Shown here in pieces: positions 17,960 to 26,371 of a stretch of 64,000 nucleotides of DNA. The stretch's first letter is position 1. Each line of letters begins with the position of its first letter. The DNA is taken from assembly GCF_003443895.1 (NCBI RefSeq), contig NZ_QQOA01000030.1, positions 1-64,000 on the forward strand. The letters run 5' to 3'. The translations under genes and the position numbers were made by a program. The notes below the pieces were generated by a model. It searched no databases, was not told where the DNA came from, and was given only the letters and a program-made list of their open reading frames with translations. The DNA comes from Paraburkholderia phosphatilytica (GTDB lineage: Bacteria > Pseudomonadota > Gammaproteobacteria > Burkholderiales > Burkholderiaceae).

Positions 17960-18712
17960 TCAAAGCGATTCGATCACATGTTCCTGCGCGCGCGTCATCA
18001 GCCACTCCTCGCGCAACAGGCGTTTGATTTCCGCCGAAACGTCGGCGTCGAGCTGCGCCGGATATTTCGCGGTCACCGCGAAAATCTCGAAGCACGAACG
18101 GTCCAGCGATGCGAACGGCCCCAGCAGTTCGCCCACCTCGGCGTTGAAGATCTTCGCTTCGATGTCAGGCTTCAGCGAACCGCGCAGCACCTTGCCGATC
18201 ACACCGCCCGAGCCTTTCGTGTCCGCGATCGAATGCTCGCGCGCCATCTCCGCAAATGCATCCGGGTCTTCGCGCAGGTACGAGATCATCTCCTTCGCCT
18301 TTCCTTCGTCGTCGAGCAGGATATGGCTCACCTCGATCGCATCGAACTTCGGCGAATTCATCGAGAAGTACTCTTCGACCGCCCCGTTATCGCCGATGCT
18401 TTCGAGCATCCGCTCCTGATACAGGCTGTCCGTGATGAACGCTTCGAATTCGTCGAGACTCACCTTCAGCGCATCGAGATACTGATTCATGTCCGCGGCA
18501 CGATGCAGACCACGCACGCGCCGGAACTGGTCCGCGCGCTGCTGGATGTCGTCTTCGCTGATCCTGACGCCGTGCTTTTTCGCGGCGTGCACGGTCAGCT
18601 TGTCGCGCACCAGCTGCTCGATCAGGCTTTCGAACTGTCCCGTCAACTTCAGCAGCCTGACGAATTCGCCGACATCCACGACTTCATCGTCGATTCTCAC
18701 GATCGCGGTCAT
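17960..18712 (-). CDS. Parvulin-type (PpiC/SurA-like) peptidyl-prolyl isomerase
   Basis: 250 residues. An N-terminal SurA-like helical segment is followed by a parvulin domain (about 120-220) with VSHILLDDEGKAKEM and the GSGGVIGKVLRGSLKPD turn. There is no signal peptide or lipobox, so it should stay in the cytoplasm, unlike SurA and PrsA. GAGGAG lies seven bases upstream of the ATG. It is 25 bp before the exporter gene, so it may hold precursors export-competent or help present leaders (inference). Confidence 0.85.
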   Translation of the reverse strand: MTAIVRIDDEVVDVGEFVRLLKLTGQFESLIEQLVRDKLTVHAAKKHGVRISEDDIQQRADQFRRVRGLHRAADMNQYLDALKVSLDEFEAFITDSLYQERMLESIGDNGAVEEYFSMNSPKFDAIEVSHILLDDEGKAKEMISYLREDPDAFAEMAREHSIADTKGSGGVIGKVLRGSLKPDIEAKIFNAEVGELLGPFASLDRSCFEIFAVTAKYPAQLDADVSAEIKRLLREEWLMTRAQEHVIESL

Positions 18713-18789
18713 CGCTCGCTCCTCTGGTCGTCGTCCGGATCGATTGGCGGCCCGACGGTTGGTGTTGTCGTATCAACGCGTTGTCGAAG

Positions 18790-20169
18790 CTATCCGGCCA
18801 GCTGCCTGAACGGATCGAGCCCAAGATCGATCAGCCGCCGCTCGCGCACGACGATCTCGGCGCTCGCCGTCATTCCATAGCGCAGCGGATAGCGGTTTTC
18901 CGCGACCTGGTAGTAGTCTCGCGACGGCGCCACGCGGGCTTCGTATACCGGTTGCTTGTCCTGCACCGAAGGTTTCGTCGCCGGCGAAATATAGACGAGC
19001 GTGCCGTCGATCACCCCATAGCGCTGATACGGAAACGCGTTGAACTTCAGCTTGACGGGCATGCCTTCGTGCAGAAACGCGCGGTCGTGCTCGGCAATCT
19101 CGATCTTCAGCACCTGGCGCGCATCCTTCGGCGCAATCGCGCCAAGCGGCGTATTCGCCTGGATCTTGTCGCCCGCCTGGGTCGACGTGACGTCCGTGAT
19201 CACGCCCGACGTGGGCGCGAGAATGAGCAGGAAGTTGTCCTTGTCGATGTTCTCGAAGCGGATGCGGGCGGCGGCATCGGAGGCAAGGCGCGCGGTCTGC
19301 AGCTGCAGGCGCAGCTTTTCCTCGGTAGTGGTGATGTCGCGCACTGCGTCGTCGTACTGGAGTTGCAGCGACGTCGCCTGCTGGCCGCTCGTTTCGAGCT
19401 GCGCGTTCGCTTCCGAATATTCGTGGCTCAGCTTGAGATCGAGCTCGGTCAACTTCGACTGCGCGACGCGGTACGCGTTTTCCGCTTCCAGATACGCGTT
19501 TCGCTTCGCGTCCGCCTGCAGTTCGGCGACACCGCCGCCGCCCGGCTGCGCGAGCAGACGCGAGTACTTGTCCGCTTCCTCGCGCGCGGCATCGCGCGCA
19601 CGGCGCGTGTTGTCGAGCGTGCTGCGCGCTTCCTCGAGCTCGGCCTTCTGCCCTTCGGCGAGCTTCGTCGTGCCTTCGGTAATGCGGTTTTCGTGCTGAC
19701 GCTCTTCCACTTCGAGCTGGTCCTTGAGCGCGGCGGCCTTGCGCTCCATCAGCTCTTTCTTCTGCGGAAAGTCCTTCCATTCGCGCTCCGCGTCTTCGAG
19801 CTTCAGCTGCGCCTGCAATGCGTTGGTGGCCGCCTCGATCGCGCCACGCGCATTCAGGCGCGCGAGCACATCGCCCTTCGATACGGGTTGTCCCTCGGCG
19901 ATGTAGAGGTCCGTCAGTTCGCCGTCGATCGGTGCATAGATGCGCCGCACGTCCGACTCCGGCGCGAGCGTGCCCTGCGCGGTAACGATCACGTCGGCGC
20001 GCCCGAAGAACGACCAGAGCAGCCCCGCCACGACGAGTGCGACCATGGTCAGCACGAGCGCCTGCGCGATCTTCGCGGGCTCCGCCGTGAGGATCGCGAC
20101 GCCCTCGGCACTGTGATCTTCCAGCGCCTCGTGCAGCGATTTAGGGAGACTGTCGCGTTTCACTGCCAT
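18790..20169 (-). CDS. HlyD-family membrane-fusion protein
   Basis: 459 residues. One membrane helix near the N-terminus (about 33-54) is followed by a biotinyl-lipoyl-like half (GELTDLYIAEGQPVSKGDVL), a long alpha-helical hairpin (about 95-250) and the second lipoyl half (SGVITDVTSTQAGDKI). This is the periplasmic adaptor of a type I secretion apparatus. The start is uncertain: ATG at 20169 or TTG at 20178; both overlap the FHA gene end. It is followed by the isomerase and ABC exporter on the same strand. Confidence 0.92.
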   Translation of the reverse strand: MAVKRDSLPKSLHEALEDHSAEGVAILTAEPAKIAQALVLTMVALVVAGLLWSFFGRADVIVTAQGTLAPESDVRRIYAPIDGELTDLYIAEGQPVSKGDVLARLNARGAIEAATNALQAQLKLEDAEREWKDFPQKKELMERKAAALKDQLEVEERQHENRITEGTTKLAEGQKAELEEARSTLDNTRRARDAAREEADKYSRLLAQPGGGGVAELQADAKRNAYLEAENAYRVAQSKLTELDLKLSHEYSEANAQLETSGQQATSLQLQYDDAVRDITTTEEKLRLQLQTARLASDAAARIRFENIDKDNFLLILAPTSGVITDVTSTQAGDKIQANTPLGAIAPKDARQVLKIEIAEHDRAFLHEGMPVKLKFNAFPYQRYGVIDGTLVYISPATKPSVQDKQPVYEARVAPSRDYYQVAENRYPLRYGMTASAEIVVRERRLIDLGLDPFRQLAG

Positions 20170-22696
20170 CGCCTCCAATCAATGCGAGCTTGGATTTCAG
20201 CAAGGCCGGGTCGAGCACCATGCGCAGTTCGTCGAGCGAGCGCCGCTGCAGCTGCGTTTCGGCCTCGATGTCGCTCGACAGCTGGTCCGCGCCTGCGGGA
20301 TGCGGCGCTTTGAGCTGCGTGAACACGCGCATGCCCTGCTGCACGTCGCCATTCGCTTCGGACAACAGATGCGCCTGGTTGCGGAAGCCGTCCGAGATAC
20401 CCGACTCCAGACGCTGCGTGCCGCCGATCGCGCCATTCGCGCGATATTGCCGCCACAGCGTTTGCGCATGCGCGATTTCATCGTTCGCATGCGCGAGTGC
20501 CCGGTCGCGCAATGCGTCGACGTCCGCCTGGATCGCTCGCGCGTAATACACGTCGTCCGCGGGATCGATCGCCGCGTAGAACGCGAGCAGCTTGTCGTCA
20601 TGACTCGCGCTACCGCGACTCTTCTGCAGATCGGCGAACTGCGCGAGCACGCTCTTTCTGCGCGCCAGATCCGCGGTCATCATGTCGGACCACGGGCCCG
20701 CCGGCATCGCGGCGAGTCCATCCAGCGCACGCTGGCTGTCGCCGTTGCGCCAAGCCGCGCTGACAGCGTCATAGCGCGCAACCACGTCGGCGGACGGCAA
20801 ACGGCTCGCGGCCAGCTGACGGTACTGCGCCTCAAACGGCGGCGTCGTGAAGCGCGCCTCGTGCATCGCCGCCAGCAGCGGCGCAAGGTGCCGCGCGCGC
20901 AACGCGTCCAGTAGCTGCGTGTATTGCCGCAGATCCGCGCGCACCGCATCGAGCCCGGCGAGACGCGGGTAGCGTTGCGCATCGTCGTCGAGCACGGCCG
21001 GCAGCGCCTGCGGATCGTCGCGCGCGAGCTCCGTCGCGATCGTCGCATCGAGCCGGTCGATCGCCGCGAGGTATACGGAATCGTCGCTCTGCAGTTTGCG
21101 CAAGTGGCTCATCGCAAGCGCGTAGGGTTCGGCGAACTCGGGCACGTAAGACGCGATGCGATCCAGCACGCGTTGATGGCCCTTCGCGTCGTCGTTCCAG
21201 CGATGCAGCAGATCGCGGATCCGGCTTTCGTCTGCGTAGATACGAATCGGTGCATCCGGACCGCCACGGCCCACGACGAAGCGCTCGAGATCGCCGACCC
21301 ACTGCAGCTGATCGATCAGCGTGGTCGCATCCGTATTGCCGTTGCCCAGGTCACGCATGCCGTCGACCAGCGTCGTTGCATGATCGAACTGCCGCCCGCG
21401 CAATGCCGCGAGCCAGCCGGGCACGCGCGCCTTCATCAACGCCTCGCTTGCGAGCGAGCGGATCGACTCGCCGGCAGGGTGCTGCTTGAGCCACGAAGCG
21501 GCGGCATCGGCGGCGGCTTCGTACTGGCCGGCGGCTAGCAGCCCTTTCACCTGGCGCTCGCGCTCGCCGTGCAGATAGATTCCAACGGCGATACCCGCGA
21601 CGATCACGCACACGCCGAGCGCGCCCCACCCGATGCGTCGCATCATTGAATGGTCGCCGGCGGAGAAGGTGCGCGCCAGTTCGGCCGCGAGAATCTGCCA
21701 GCGGCGGCGCGGCGTGCGCGCGGGCGCTTCGGGCTCTGCCTTTGGCGCAATGGCGGCCGCCTCGACGTTGATTTCGTCCTCGCGCTGCAACGCGCGGTCG
21801 ACACAGAAGATGTCGAGAAACGAATGTGCAGCGCCGACGAAGGTGGTCTTGTCGGGGTCGATTGCAGGCAATGGCGCAGCTTCGGGCGGCTGATCGACCG
21901 CAGCGACCGCAGCAATTGCAGCGACGGGCGCCGCGCCCAGCGCGGTTTGCGTGACGGTCGGCTCCGCTTCGAAAGCTTCCTGCAGCAGGACCCGATAGAC
22001 GAAGTGGTCGCCACCGAAACCGATCACGTCGCCATCCTGCAGCGGATGCGCCGAATCGCCGAGACGCTCGCCATTCACGAACGTGCCATTCGTGCTGCCG
22101 AGATCTTCGATCCACGGCTCGCCGCCCTTCAGGAAAATATGCGCGTGGCGCCGCGAAATATAGTTGACCTGATGGGGATAGCGGTCTTTGTAGCGCGCGA
22201 ACAGTTCGTCGGTCTTGCTGACCAGAAACGGAAACGCGGCCACGTCGATCGGTTCGAGACCGAGATCGGCGCGTTCAGGCTGCAACGCGATCGTCACGTG
22301 CTGTGCGCCGCGCGCGGATAGCGGACCCGACGGCCGCGTCTCGATCGCCACGCGATACGTCAACGCGTTGCCGAAGCTCAACTCGTCGCCGGCGCGTACG
22401 CGCGACGGTGTCTGCCGCACCGCTGTACCGTTCACGCAGGTGCCGTTCTTGCTGTCCAGATCCGCGACGAAGATCGCGCCCTGCTCGACGAACAGACGCG
22501 CGTGACGGCGCGACAATTTGGTGACGAGCTCCTGCGGATAACCGGCAAACGGCGCTTCGCTGCGACCGATCGCGAACAGTTCGTCGGCGATGCGGATCGC
22601 ACCGAGGGACGGATGCGAGGTGGGCAGCAGCAGGACGTCGAACTCCTGGTCCAGAGCCGCCCACATCTCAGCAATCGGAGCTTCGCCGGGGTTCAT
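20141..22696 (-). CDS. Membrane protein with two FHA domains
   Basis: 851 residues. FHA 1 (about 30-115) has GRS, LSRRHA and SKNGTCVNG; FHA 2 (about 150-235) has ISRRHA and STNGTFVNG but lacks the first GR. A linker containing DPDKTTFVGAA (281-290) could carry a phospho-threonine. One membrane helix (about 355-376) leads to a 470-residue helical, alanine-rich C-terminal region predicted outside the cytoplasm. The two FHA domains would bind phosphothreonine made by the kinase at 28352-30571. It is the first gene of the HlyD-isomerase-exporter-activator operon, overlapping hlyD, so it is probably a regulatory scaffold for the exporter (inference). Confidence 0.88.
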   Translation of the reverse strand: MNPGEAPIAEMWAALDQEFDVLLLPTSHPSLGAIRIADELFAIGRSEAPFAGYPQELVTKLSRRHARLFVEQGAIFVADLDSKNGTCVNGTAVRQTPSRVRAGDELSFGNALTYRVAIETRPSGPLSARGAQHVTIALQPERADLGLEPIDVAAFPFLVSKTDELFARYKDRYPHQVNYISRRHAHIFLKGGEPWIEDLGSTNGTFVNGERLGDSAHPLQDGDVIGFGGDHFVYRVLLQEAFEAEPTVTQTALGAAPVAAIAAVAAVDQPPEAAPLPAIDPDKTTFVGAAHSFLDIFCVDRALQREDEINVEAAAIAPKAEPEAPARTPRRRWQILAAELARTFSAGDHSMMRRIGWGALGVCVIVAGIAVGIYLHGERERQVKGLLAAGQYEAAADAAASWLKQHPAGESIRSLASEALMKARVPGWLAALRGRQFDHATTLVDGMRDLGNGNTDATTLIDQLQWVGDLERFVVGRGGPDAPIRIYADESRIRDLLHRWNDDAKGHQRVLDRIASYVPEFAEPYALAMSHLRKLQSDDSVYLAAIDRLDATIATELARDDPQALPAVLDDDAQRYPRLAGLDAVRADLRQYTQLLDALRARHLAPLLAAMHEARFTTPPFEAQYRQLAASRLPSADVVARYDAVSAAWRNGDSQRALDGLAAMPAGPWSDMMTADLARRKSVLAQFADLQKSRGSASHDDKLLAFYAAIDPADDVYYARAIQADVDALRDRALAHANDEIAHAQTLWRQYRANGAIGGTQRLESGISDGFRNQAHLLSEANGDVQQGMRVFTQLKAPHPAGADQLSSDIEAETQLQRRSLDELRMVLDPALLKSKLALIGGDGSETRQSP

Positions 22697-22908
22697 CTCT
22701 CAGCATCACCGGGCGTGGACGACTGTCGCGAACGACAGGATCGGGGCATCGAGTTGCACGCAAAGCGCAGTGCACTCGACACAACGTTCATGCTGACAGC
22801 TATCGAAGAAGTTTAAGTCACGCATGGTGTTAGTCAATTGTCGGGTCGCGTGGTGCGCGTGCCATCGCACGGTCGCACGGTCGATGCCGTAGCAGAACGA
22901 ACATTCGT

Positions 22909-24354
22909 CTATTGCTTCGCTTGCGTTTGCGCTTCGACGTCGACAGCGGGCCAGCCGCCGCCGAGCGCCTTGTAGAGCAGCACCGTATCCGCAAGAATCT
23001 CCTGATGATTCGCGAGTACGTCGAGCTGTGCCTGAAGCAGCGTGCGCTCCGTTTCGAACACTTCGAGCTGCGATACCACGCCTTCATGCAACTGCGCTTC
23101 GATCTGGTCCGCAACGAGCCGCAGCCGCTGCACTTCCTGCAGGAGCTCGACACGCTGCTGCCGGTGCGCATCGAGATTGACGAGCGCGGTTTCCACTTCC
23201 TCGAATGCGCCCATCACCGTCTGACGATACTGCTGCTCGGCGACGCCCGATTGCGCTTCAGTCGTCTTCACATGCGCACGCACGCTCGGGTCGAGCAGCG
23301 GAATGTCGATGCTCGGCATCAGGCCAAACGTGAACGACTTGAGCAGATCGGACAGCGCGAAGCTCGCGGTGCCCCCATGTCCGGTCAGGCTGATGGTGGG
23401 CAGCTGCGCAAGCTTTGCTTCGCCCACCAACTTGTACGCTTCGAGCACGCGAAACTCCGCCGCCACGATGTCCGGCCTGCGCGACAGCAGCTGCGCGGGC
23501 AAACCTGCGGGCACCGGCGGCAACTGCACGCGCTGCTGCAGGTGGCCCGCAGGCACTTCGAATTCGCCCGCCGGCACACCGATCAACGTGCACAGCGCGT
23601 TGTTCGCCACCTTGCGCGAGCGGCGCAGGTCCATCAGATCCTTCGTTAGACGATTGATCTCCGCCTGCTGGCGAATCACCTGCGTCTGCGGGATCAGACC
23701 GTTGCGGCTCAGGCCGTCGTAGATTGCTAGAATCTGCTTGTTCTCGTCGACCATCTTCTGCTGCGCGACGATCTGGTCGTCGAACTGGAGAATCTGGAAA
23801 TACGTGGTCGCGACGTTCGACACCAGTTCGAGATAGCCCGCGCGCCAGTCCGCTTCCGTTGCGTGGAATTCGGCCGTCTGCGCCTGCACGCCCTTCTCGA
23901 CCTTGCCCCAGATGTCGATGTCCCAGTTCACCTGGCCAGCAAGGTTGTACTGCTTCGAGAACGGCTGAGACGTAACCTTTTGGAAATTCGCTCCCGCGCC
24001 GAGATCCGCGCTGGGCAGTGCGCCCGCGTTCGCTTCGGCGATCTCCGCGTGCGCCACGTCGATGCGCGCAGCCAGCACCTTGATGTCGAAATTGCCGCCG
24101 ATCGCCTTGTCGATCAACGTGTTCAGATACGGGTCCTGGAAGGTCTTCCACCAGTCGGGTTCGATCGTGGCGGCAGGCGAGACGAGCGTGCCCGTCTTGT
24201 CCGACCATGACGTTTTCGCCGGCGTATCGGGACGCTTGTAGTCGGCCACGTGCACGTCCACGCATGCGCCCAGCAGCAACGCCGCGCTCACGGCAGCGGT
24301 TCGTACGACGATGCGCGAGCAGCGGGAAAAGCAGGAATCTGACGATACGTACAC
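22909..24354 (-). CDS. Outer-membrane efflux lipoprotein, NodT/OprM (TolC-like) family
   Basis: 481 residues. The lipobox LGAC (Cys31) ends the signal sequence, so the mature protein is a lipoprotein. Two OEP repeats follow, with WWKTFQDPYLNTLIDKAI at the N-terminal end of the first and FRVLEAYKLVGEAKLAQLP starting the second. It should form the outer-membrane channel matching the HlyD adaptor and ABC exporter. It sits 212 bp upstream of the FHA gene on the same strand. Confidence 0.92.
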   Translation of the reverse strand: MYVSSDSCFSRCSRIVVRTAAVSAALLLGACVDVHVADYKRPDTPAKTSWSDKTGTLVSPAATIEPDWWKTFQDPYLNTLIDKAIGGNFDIKVLAARIDVAHAEIAEANAGALPSADLGAGANFQKVTSQPFSKQYNLAGQVNWDIDIWGKVEKGVQAQTAEFHATEADWRAGYLELVSNVATTYFQILQFDDQIVAQQKMVDENKQILAIYDGLSRNGLIPQTQVIRQQAEINRLTKDLMDLRRSRKVANNALCTLIGVPAGEFEVPAGHLQQRVQLPPVPAGLPAQLLSRRPDIVAAEFRVLEAYKLVGEAKLAQLPTISLTGHGGTASFALSDLLKSFTFGLMPSIDIPLLDPSVRAHVKTTEAQSGVAEQQYRQTVMGAFEEVETALVNLDAHRQQRVELLQEVQRLRLVADQIEAQLHEGVVSQLEVFETERTLLQAQLDVLANHQEILADTVLLYKALGGGWPAVDVEAQTQAKQ

Positions 24355-24555
24355 GATATTCTCCGATCTTGATCAGGTATCGCGCAGTCGGATCGCACCA
24401 TCGGATGAAGGCAAAGCGGGGCCACCAGCTTTTACGGCTGCGGGATATCCGTTTGCGTGGAGTGCGTGCGGTGATGCTGCGGATGCGTGTGTGAGAAAAC
24501 GAATTGCTGTGTTGGTCTTTTGATGCTGCGTTTGATGCTTGCGTGGGACGCTGCA

Positions 24556-24584
24556 CCCGCGGAGGCGCTTCGGGCCTCCGCGGG
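24556..24584 (-). terminator. Hairpin after precursor peptide 2
   Basis: A perfect 11-bp stem (24556-24566 with 24574-24584) and 7-nt loop begin ten bases past the precursor-2 stop. No U-tract follows, so it may stabilise the mRNA end or reduce read-through toward the outer-membrane gene rather than terminate fully. Confidence 0.6.
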
Positions 24585-24594
24585 TTCGTCGCGA

Positions 24595-24867
24595 TCAGCT
24601 CACGATGACGTTGTTCTCGGCGTTCATCGTCGGCGTGATCTTCGTCGGCAGGCCGTTGTTGAACGCGTCGTTGTTGTCGCTCATGTTGTTGATCGTCATG
24701 CCTTGCTGGATCAGCTGCTGGGCGGTGACGTTCTTGCTGTTGTCGATCTTGAATACGTCGCTCGTGGGGAAGTACGGATACACCACGTAGCCGCCGCGAA
24801 CGGCCTTCATGGCCGTGCTGTCGAGTTCTTCGGCAACGGACAGGTCTTTGACGATCAGTGCGCTCAT
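24595..24867 (-). CDS. Double-glycine leader precursor peptide 2
   Basis: 90 residues with the same 26-residue leader pattern (MSALIVKDL, then LD, AMKAVRGG). The 64-residue core starts YVVYPYFPTSDVF, has no cysteine and is rich in asparagine (MTINNMSDNNDAFNNGLPT). It is a close paralogue of precursor 3 at 30963, and the 15 bases before both start codons are almost identical (AGGAGAACTGTCATG). A sigma54 promoter lies 86 nt upstream. Probable substrate of the C39 exporter; biological activity unknown. Confidence 0.85.
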   Translation of the reverse strand: MSALIVKDLSVAEELDSTAMKAVRGGYVVYPYFPTSDVFKIDNSKNVTAQQLIQQGMTINNMSDNNDAFNNGLPTKITPTMNAENNVIVS

Positions 24868-24922
24868 GACAGTTCTCCTGAGAGGTATGCGAAAAGGTTT
24901 CGCTAGGTGCTTCGGTTAGGTT

Positions 24923-24941
24923 CGAGCATCGTGTCTGCTCG
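24923..24941 (-). promoter_or_regulatory. 5'-end stem-loop of precursor-2 mRNA
   Basis: CGAGCA and TGCTCG arms (6 bp) with a 7-nt loop start at about +2 of the transcript predicted from the sigma54 promoter. The equivalent hairpin is conserved in precursor 3, suggesting a role in mRNA stability. Confidence 0.55.
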
Positions 24942-24952
24942 AGCCTCACTAA

Positions 24953-24968
24953 TGCACAGGCCGTGCCA
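24953..24968 (-). promoter_or_regulatory. Sigma54 promoter of precursor peptide 2
   Basis: The minus strand reads TGGCACGGCCTGTGCA: perfect -24 box TGGCACG, GG-N10-GC spacing and -12 GTGCA. The predicted transcript begins near 24942, 75 bases before the ATG. Confidence 0.78.
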
Positions 24969-25166
24969 ATTGCATTCGCGTGTCGGAGAAAAATGCGCAG
25001 AGCCTTGTTGCAGCGGGATTCTCAGGGGAGCCAAAGAGCACTACGTGGAAGTCAACGCATGGCGCTTCGCCCGTTACTGCCGGGCTCAGGCCAACAAGGG
25101 CGCGTGAACTGTTGGTTCGCAGGAGACAGCGGGCCGGCAAGCAGTCGCGCCAGCCGCTAACGAGCG

Positions 25167-25598
25167 CTACTTCGCGATCACGGTGATCTTCTTCGAGTAG
25201 ACCGGTGGGTTGTGCGGGATATGATTTTCGTCGCCCATCAGCAACTGGAGCGTGTGCTTGCCAGGCGGAAGCTCGATCATCGTTTCCGTTTCGCCCGCGC
25301 CGAAATGCAGATGCTGACGGTCCGACGGAATCTCCTGATCCATCGGCATCGGCGGCAAGTCCGTGTCGATCAGCAGATGGTGGTGGCCCGTGTTCGGATA
25401 CTTGACGCCCTTCGGCGCGACGCCCATGAAGCGCAGGCCGAACCACACGCGAAACGGCTTGTTTGCCGGCACGACCTGACCGTTGTTCGGATAGCCGATA
25501 TACGCATATGCATCCTTCGGCGCCGGTGTCGGCCCGGCGAATGCCGTGCTCATCGAGACAAGCACGGCGAGCGCCGCGACGGCAACGATCTTGACCAT
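25167..25598 (-). CDS. Exported DUF4399 protein, copy A
   Basis: 143 residues. The start at 25598 (MVKIVAVAAL) gives a good signal peptide cut near AFAGPTPAP and has GGGAGAAG six bases upstream. The mature domain has the DUF4399 features PNTGHHHLLIDTDLP, HLHFGAGETETMIELPPGK and HTLQLLMGDENHIPHNPP. The many histidines suggest metal binding, which is inference. Tandem with copy B and directly upstream of precursor 2 on the same strand; function unknown. Confidence 0.85.
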   Translation of the reverse strand: MVKIVAVAALAVLVSMSTAFAGPTPAPKDAYAYIGYPNNGQVVPANKPFRVWFGLRFMGVAPKGVKYPNTGHHHLLIDTDLPPMPMDQEIPSDRQHLHFGAGETETMIELPPGKHTLQLLMGDENHIPHNPPVYSKKITVIAK

Positions 25599-25661
25599 GG
25601 CTCTTCTCCCGCTGATGCGTTCTGCGCCGGCACGCAATCGAACCGCGGCCCGGCGGCGCGC

Positions 25662-26087
25662 TCACTTCACAGTGATGGTGATCTTCTTCGAATAGACGGG
25701 CGGGTTGTGCGGCACGTGGTTATAGTCGCCCAGCAGCAGTTGCAGCGTGTGCTTGCCGGGCGGCAGTTCGATGCGCGCATCCGTTTCGCCGGCGCCGAAA
25801 TGCAGATGGTTTCGGTCGGACGGAATCTCCTGATCCATAGGCGGCAGGTCCGTATCGATCAGCAGATGATGATGCCCCGTGTTCGGCACGTTCGCGCCTT
25901 TCGGGCACACGCCCATGTTGCGCAGCCCCATCCGCACCCACAGCTTGCCGCCCGTGATCACGGCGCCGTCCGGCGGCCATATGATGTATTCCTCGGCGCC
26001 GGGTGGCGAAGGCGTCGGTCCCGCGAACGCCAGGGTTGAAGCGAGCAGCAGCATCCAGAAGGTCGCCAGCCATGTTGTTCTTCGCAT
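25662..26087 (-). CDS. Exported DUF4399 protein, copy B
   Basis: 141 residues with a signal peptide ending STLAFAG and the same conserved blocks as copy A: PNTGHHHLLIDTDLPP, HLHFGAGETDARIELPPGK, LLLGDYNHVPHNPP and a C-terminal VYSKKITI. The N-terminal third differs (EEYIIWPPDGAVITGGKLW), so the pair diverged after duplication. GGAGA lies nine bases before the ATG. It is divergent from the caspase/FGE-like gene at 26372. Confidence 0.85.
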   Translation of the reverse strand: MRRTTWLATFWMLLLASTLAFAGPTPSPPGAEEYIIWPPDGAVITGGKLWVRMGLRNMGVCPKGANVPNTGHHHLLIDTDLPPMDQEIPSDRNHLHFGAGETDARIELPPGKHTLQLLLGDYNHVPHNPPVYSKKITITVK

Positions 26088-26371
26088 AGCGCGTTCTCCG
26101 CAGAGCGTCAGTGCTTATTGCTTCCGCTCTAGCTTAGGACGTAACTTGTTAAAAAGATACGCGACGCTCGTTAACGTTGTGATCATTGTGATGTACTGAT
26201 CACGCGCTATCGACGAGAGACCAGATGACGCGCATGAAGCGTTTCATTCGCGTTCACGCGAACCAACGAAGTGCACGCCCCCGCATCGCATGGCGACCGG
26301 CGGCAGTGACACGGATATCACGCCGACTCGTCCGATAACCAGCTTCCGTCCAGAACAAACAGGATGCGGAT

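Noticed and set aside
22735..22760. GG-N10-GC with a good TTGCA near 22740 on the plus strand
   Set aside because: The -24 half is poor (GGGGCAT), and no plus-strand gene follows.
24411..24424. TGG/GC pair upstream of the outer-membrane lipoprotein gene
   Set aside because: Spacing is GG-N9-GC; sigma54 promoters need ten bases between.
12269..25132. 15-bp element (CCGCTGTCTCC core) upstream of both precursors 1 and 2 as a shared activator site
   Set aside because: 13 of 15 matches, but at different distances (about 58 and 150 bp) from the promoters and not found before precursor 3; chance cannot be excluded.
26179..26203. GTGATCA-N11-TGATCAC inverted repeat before the caspase/FGE-like gene
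   Set aside because: Looks CRP-like at first, but the spacing does not fit TGTGA-N6-TCACA; may be chance or another regulator.
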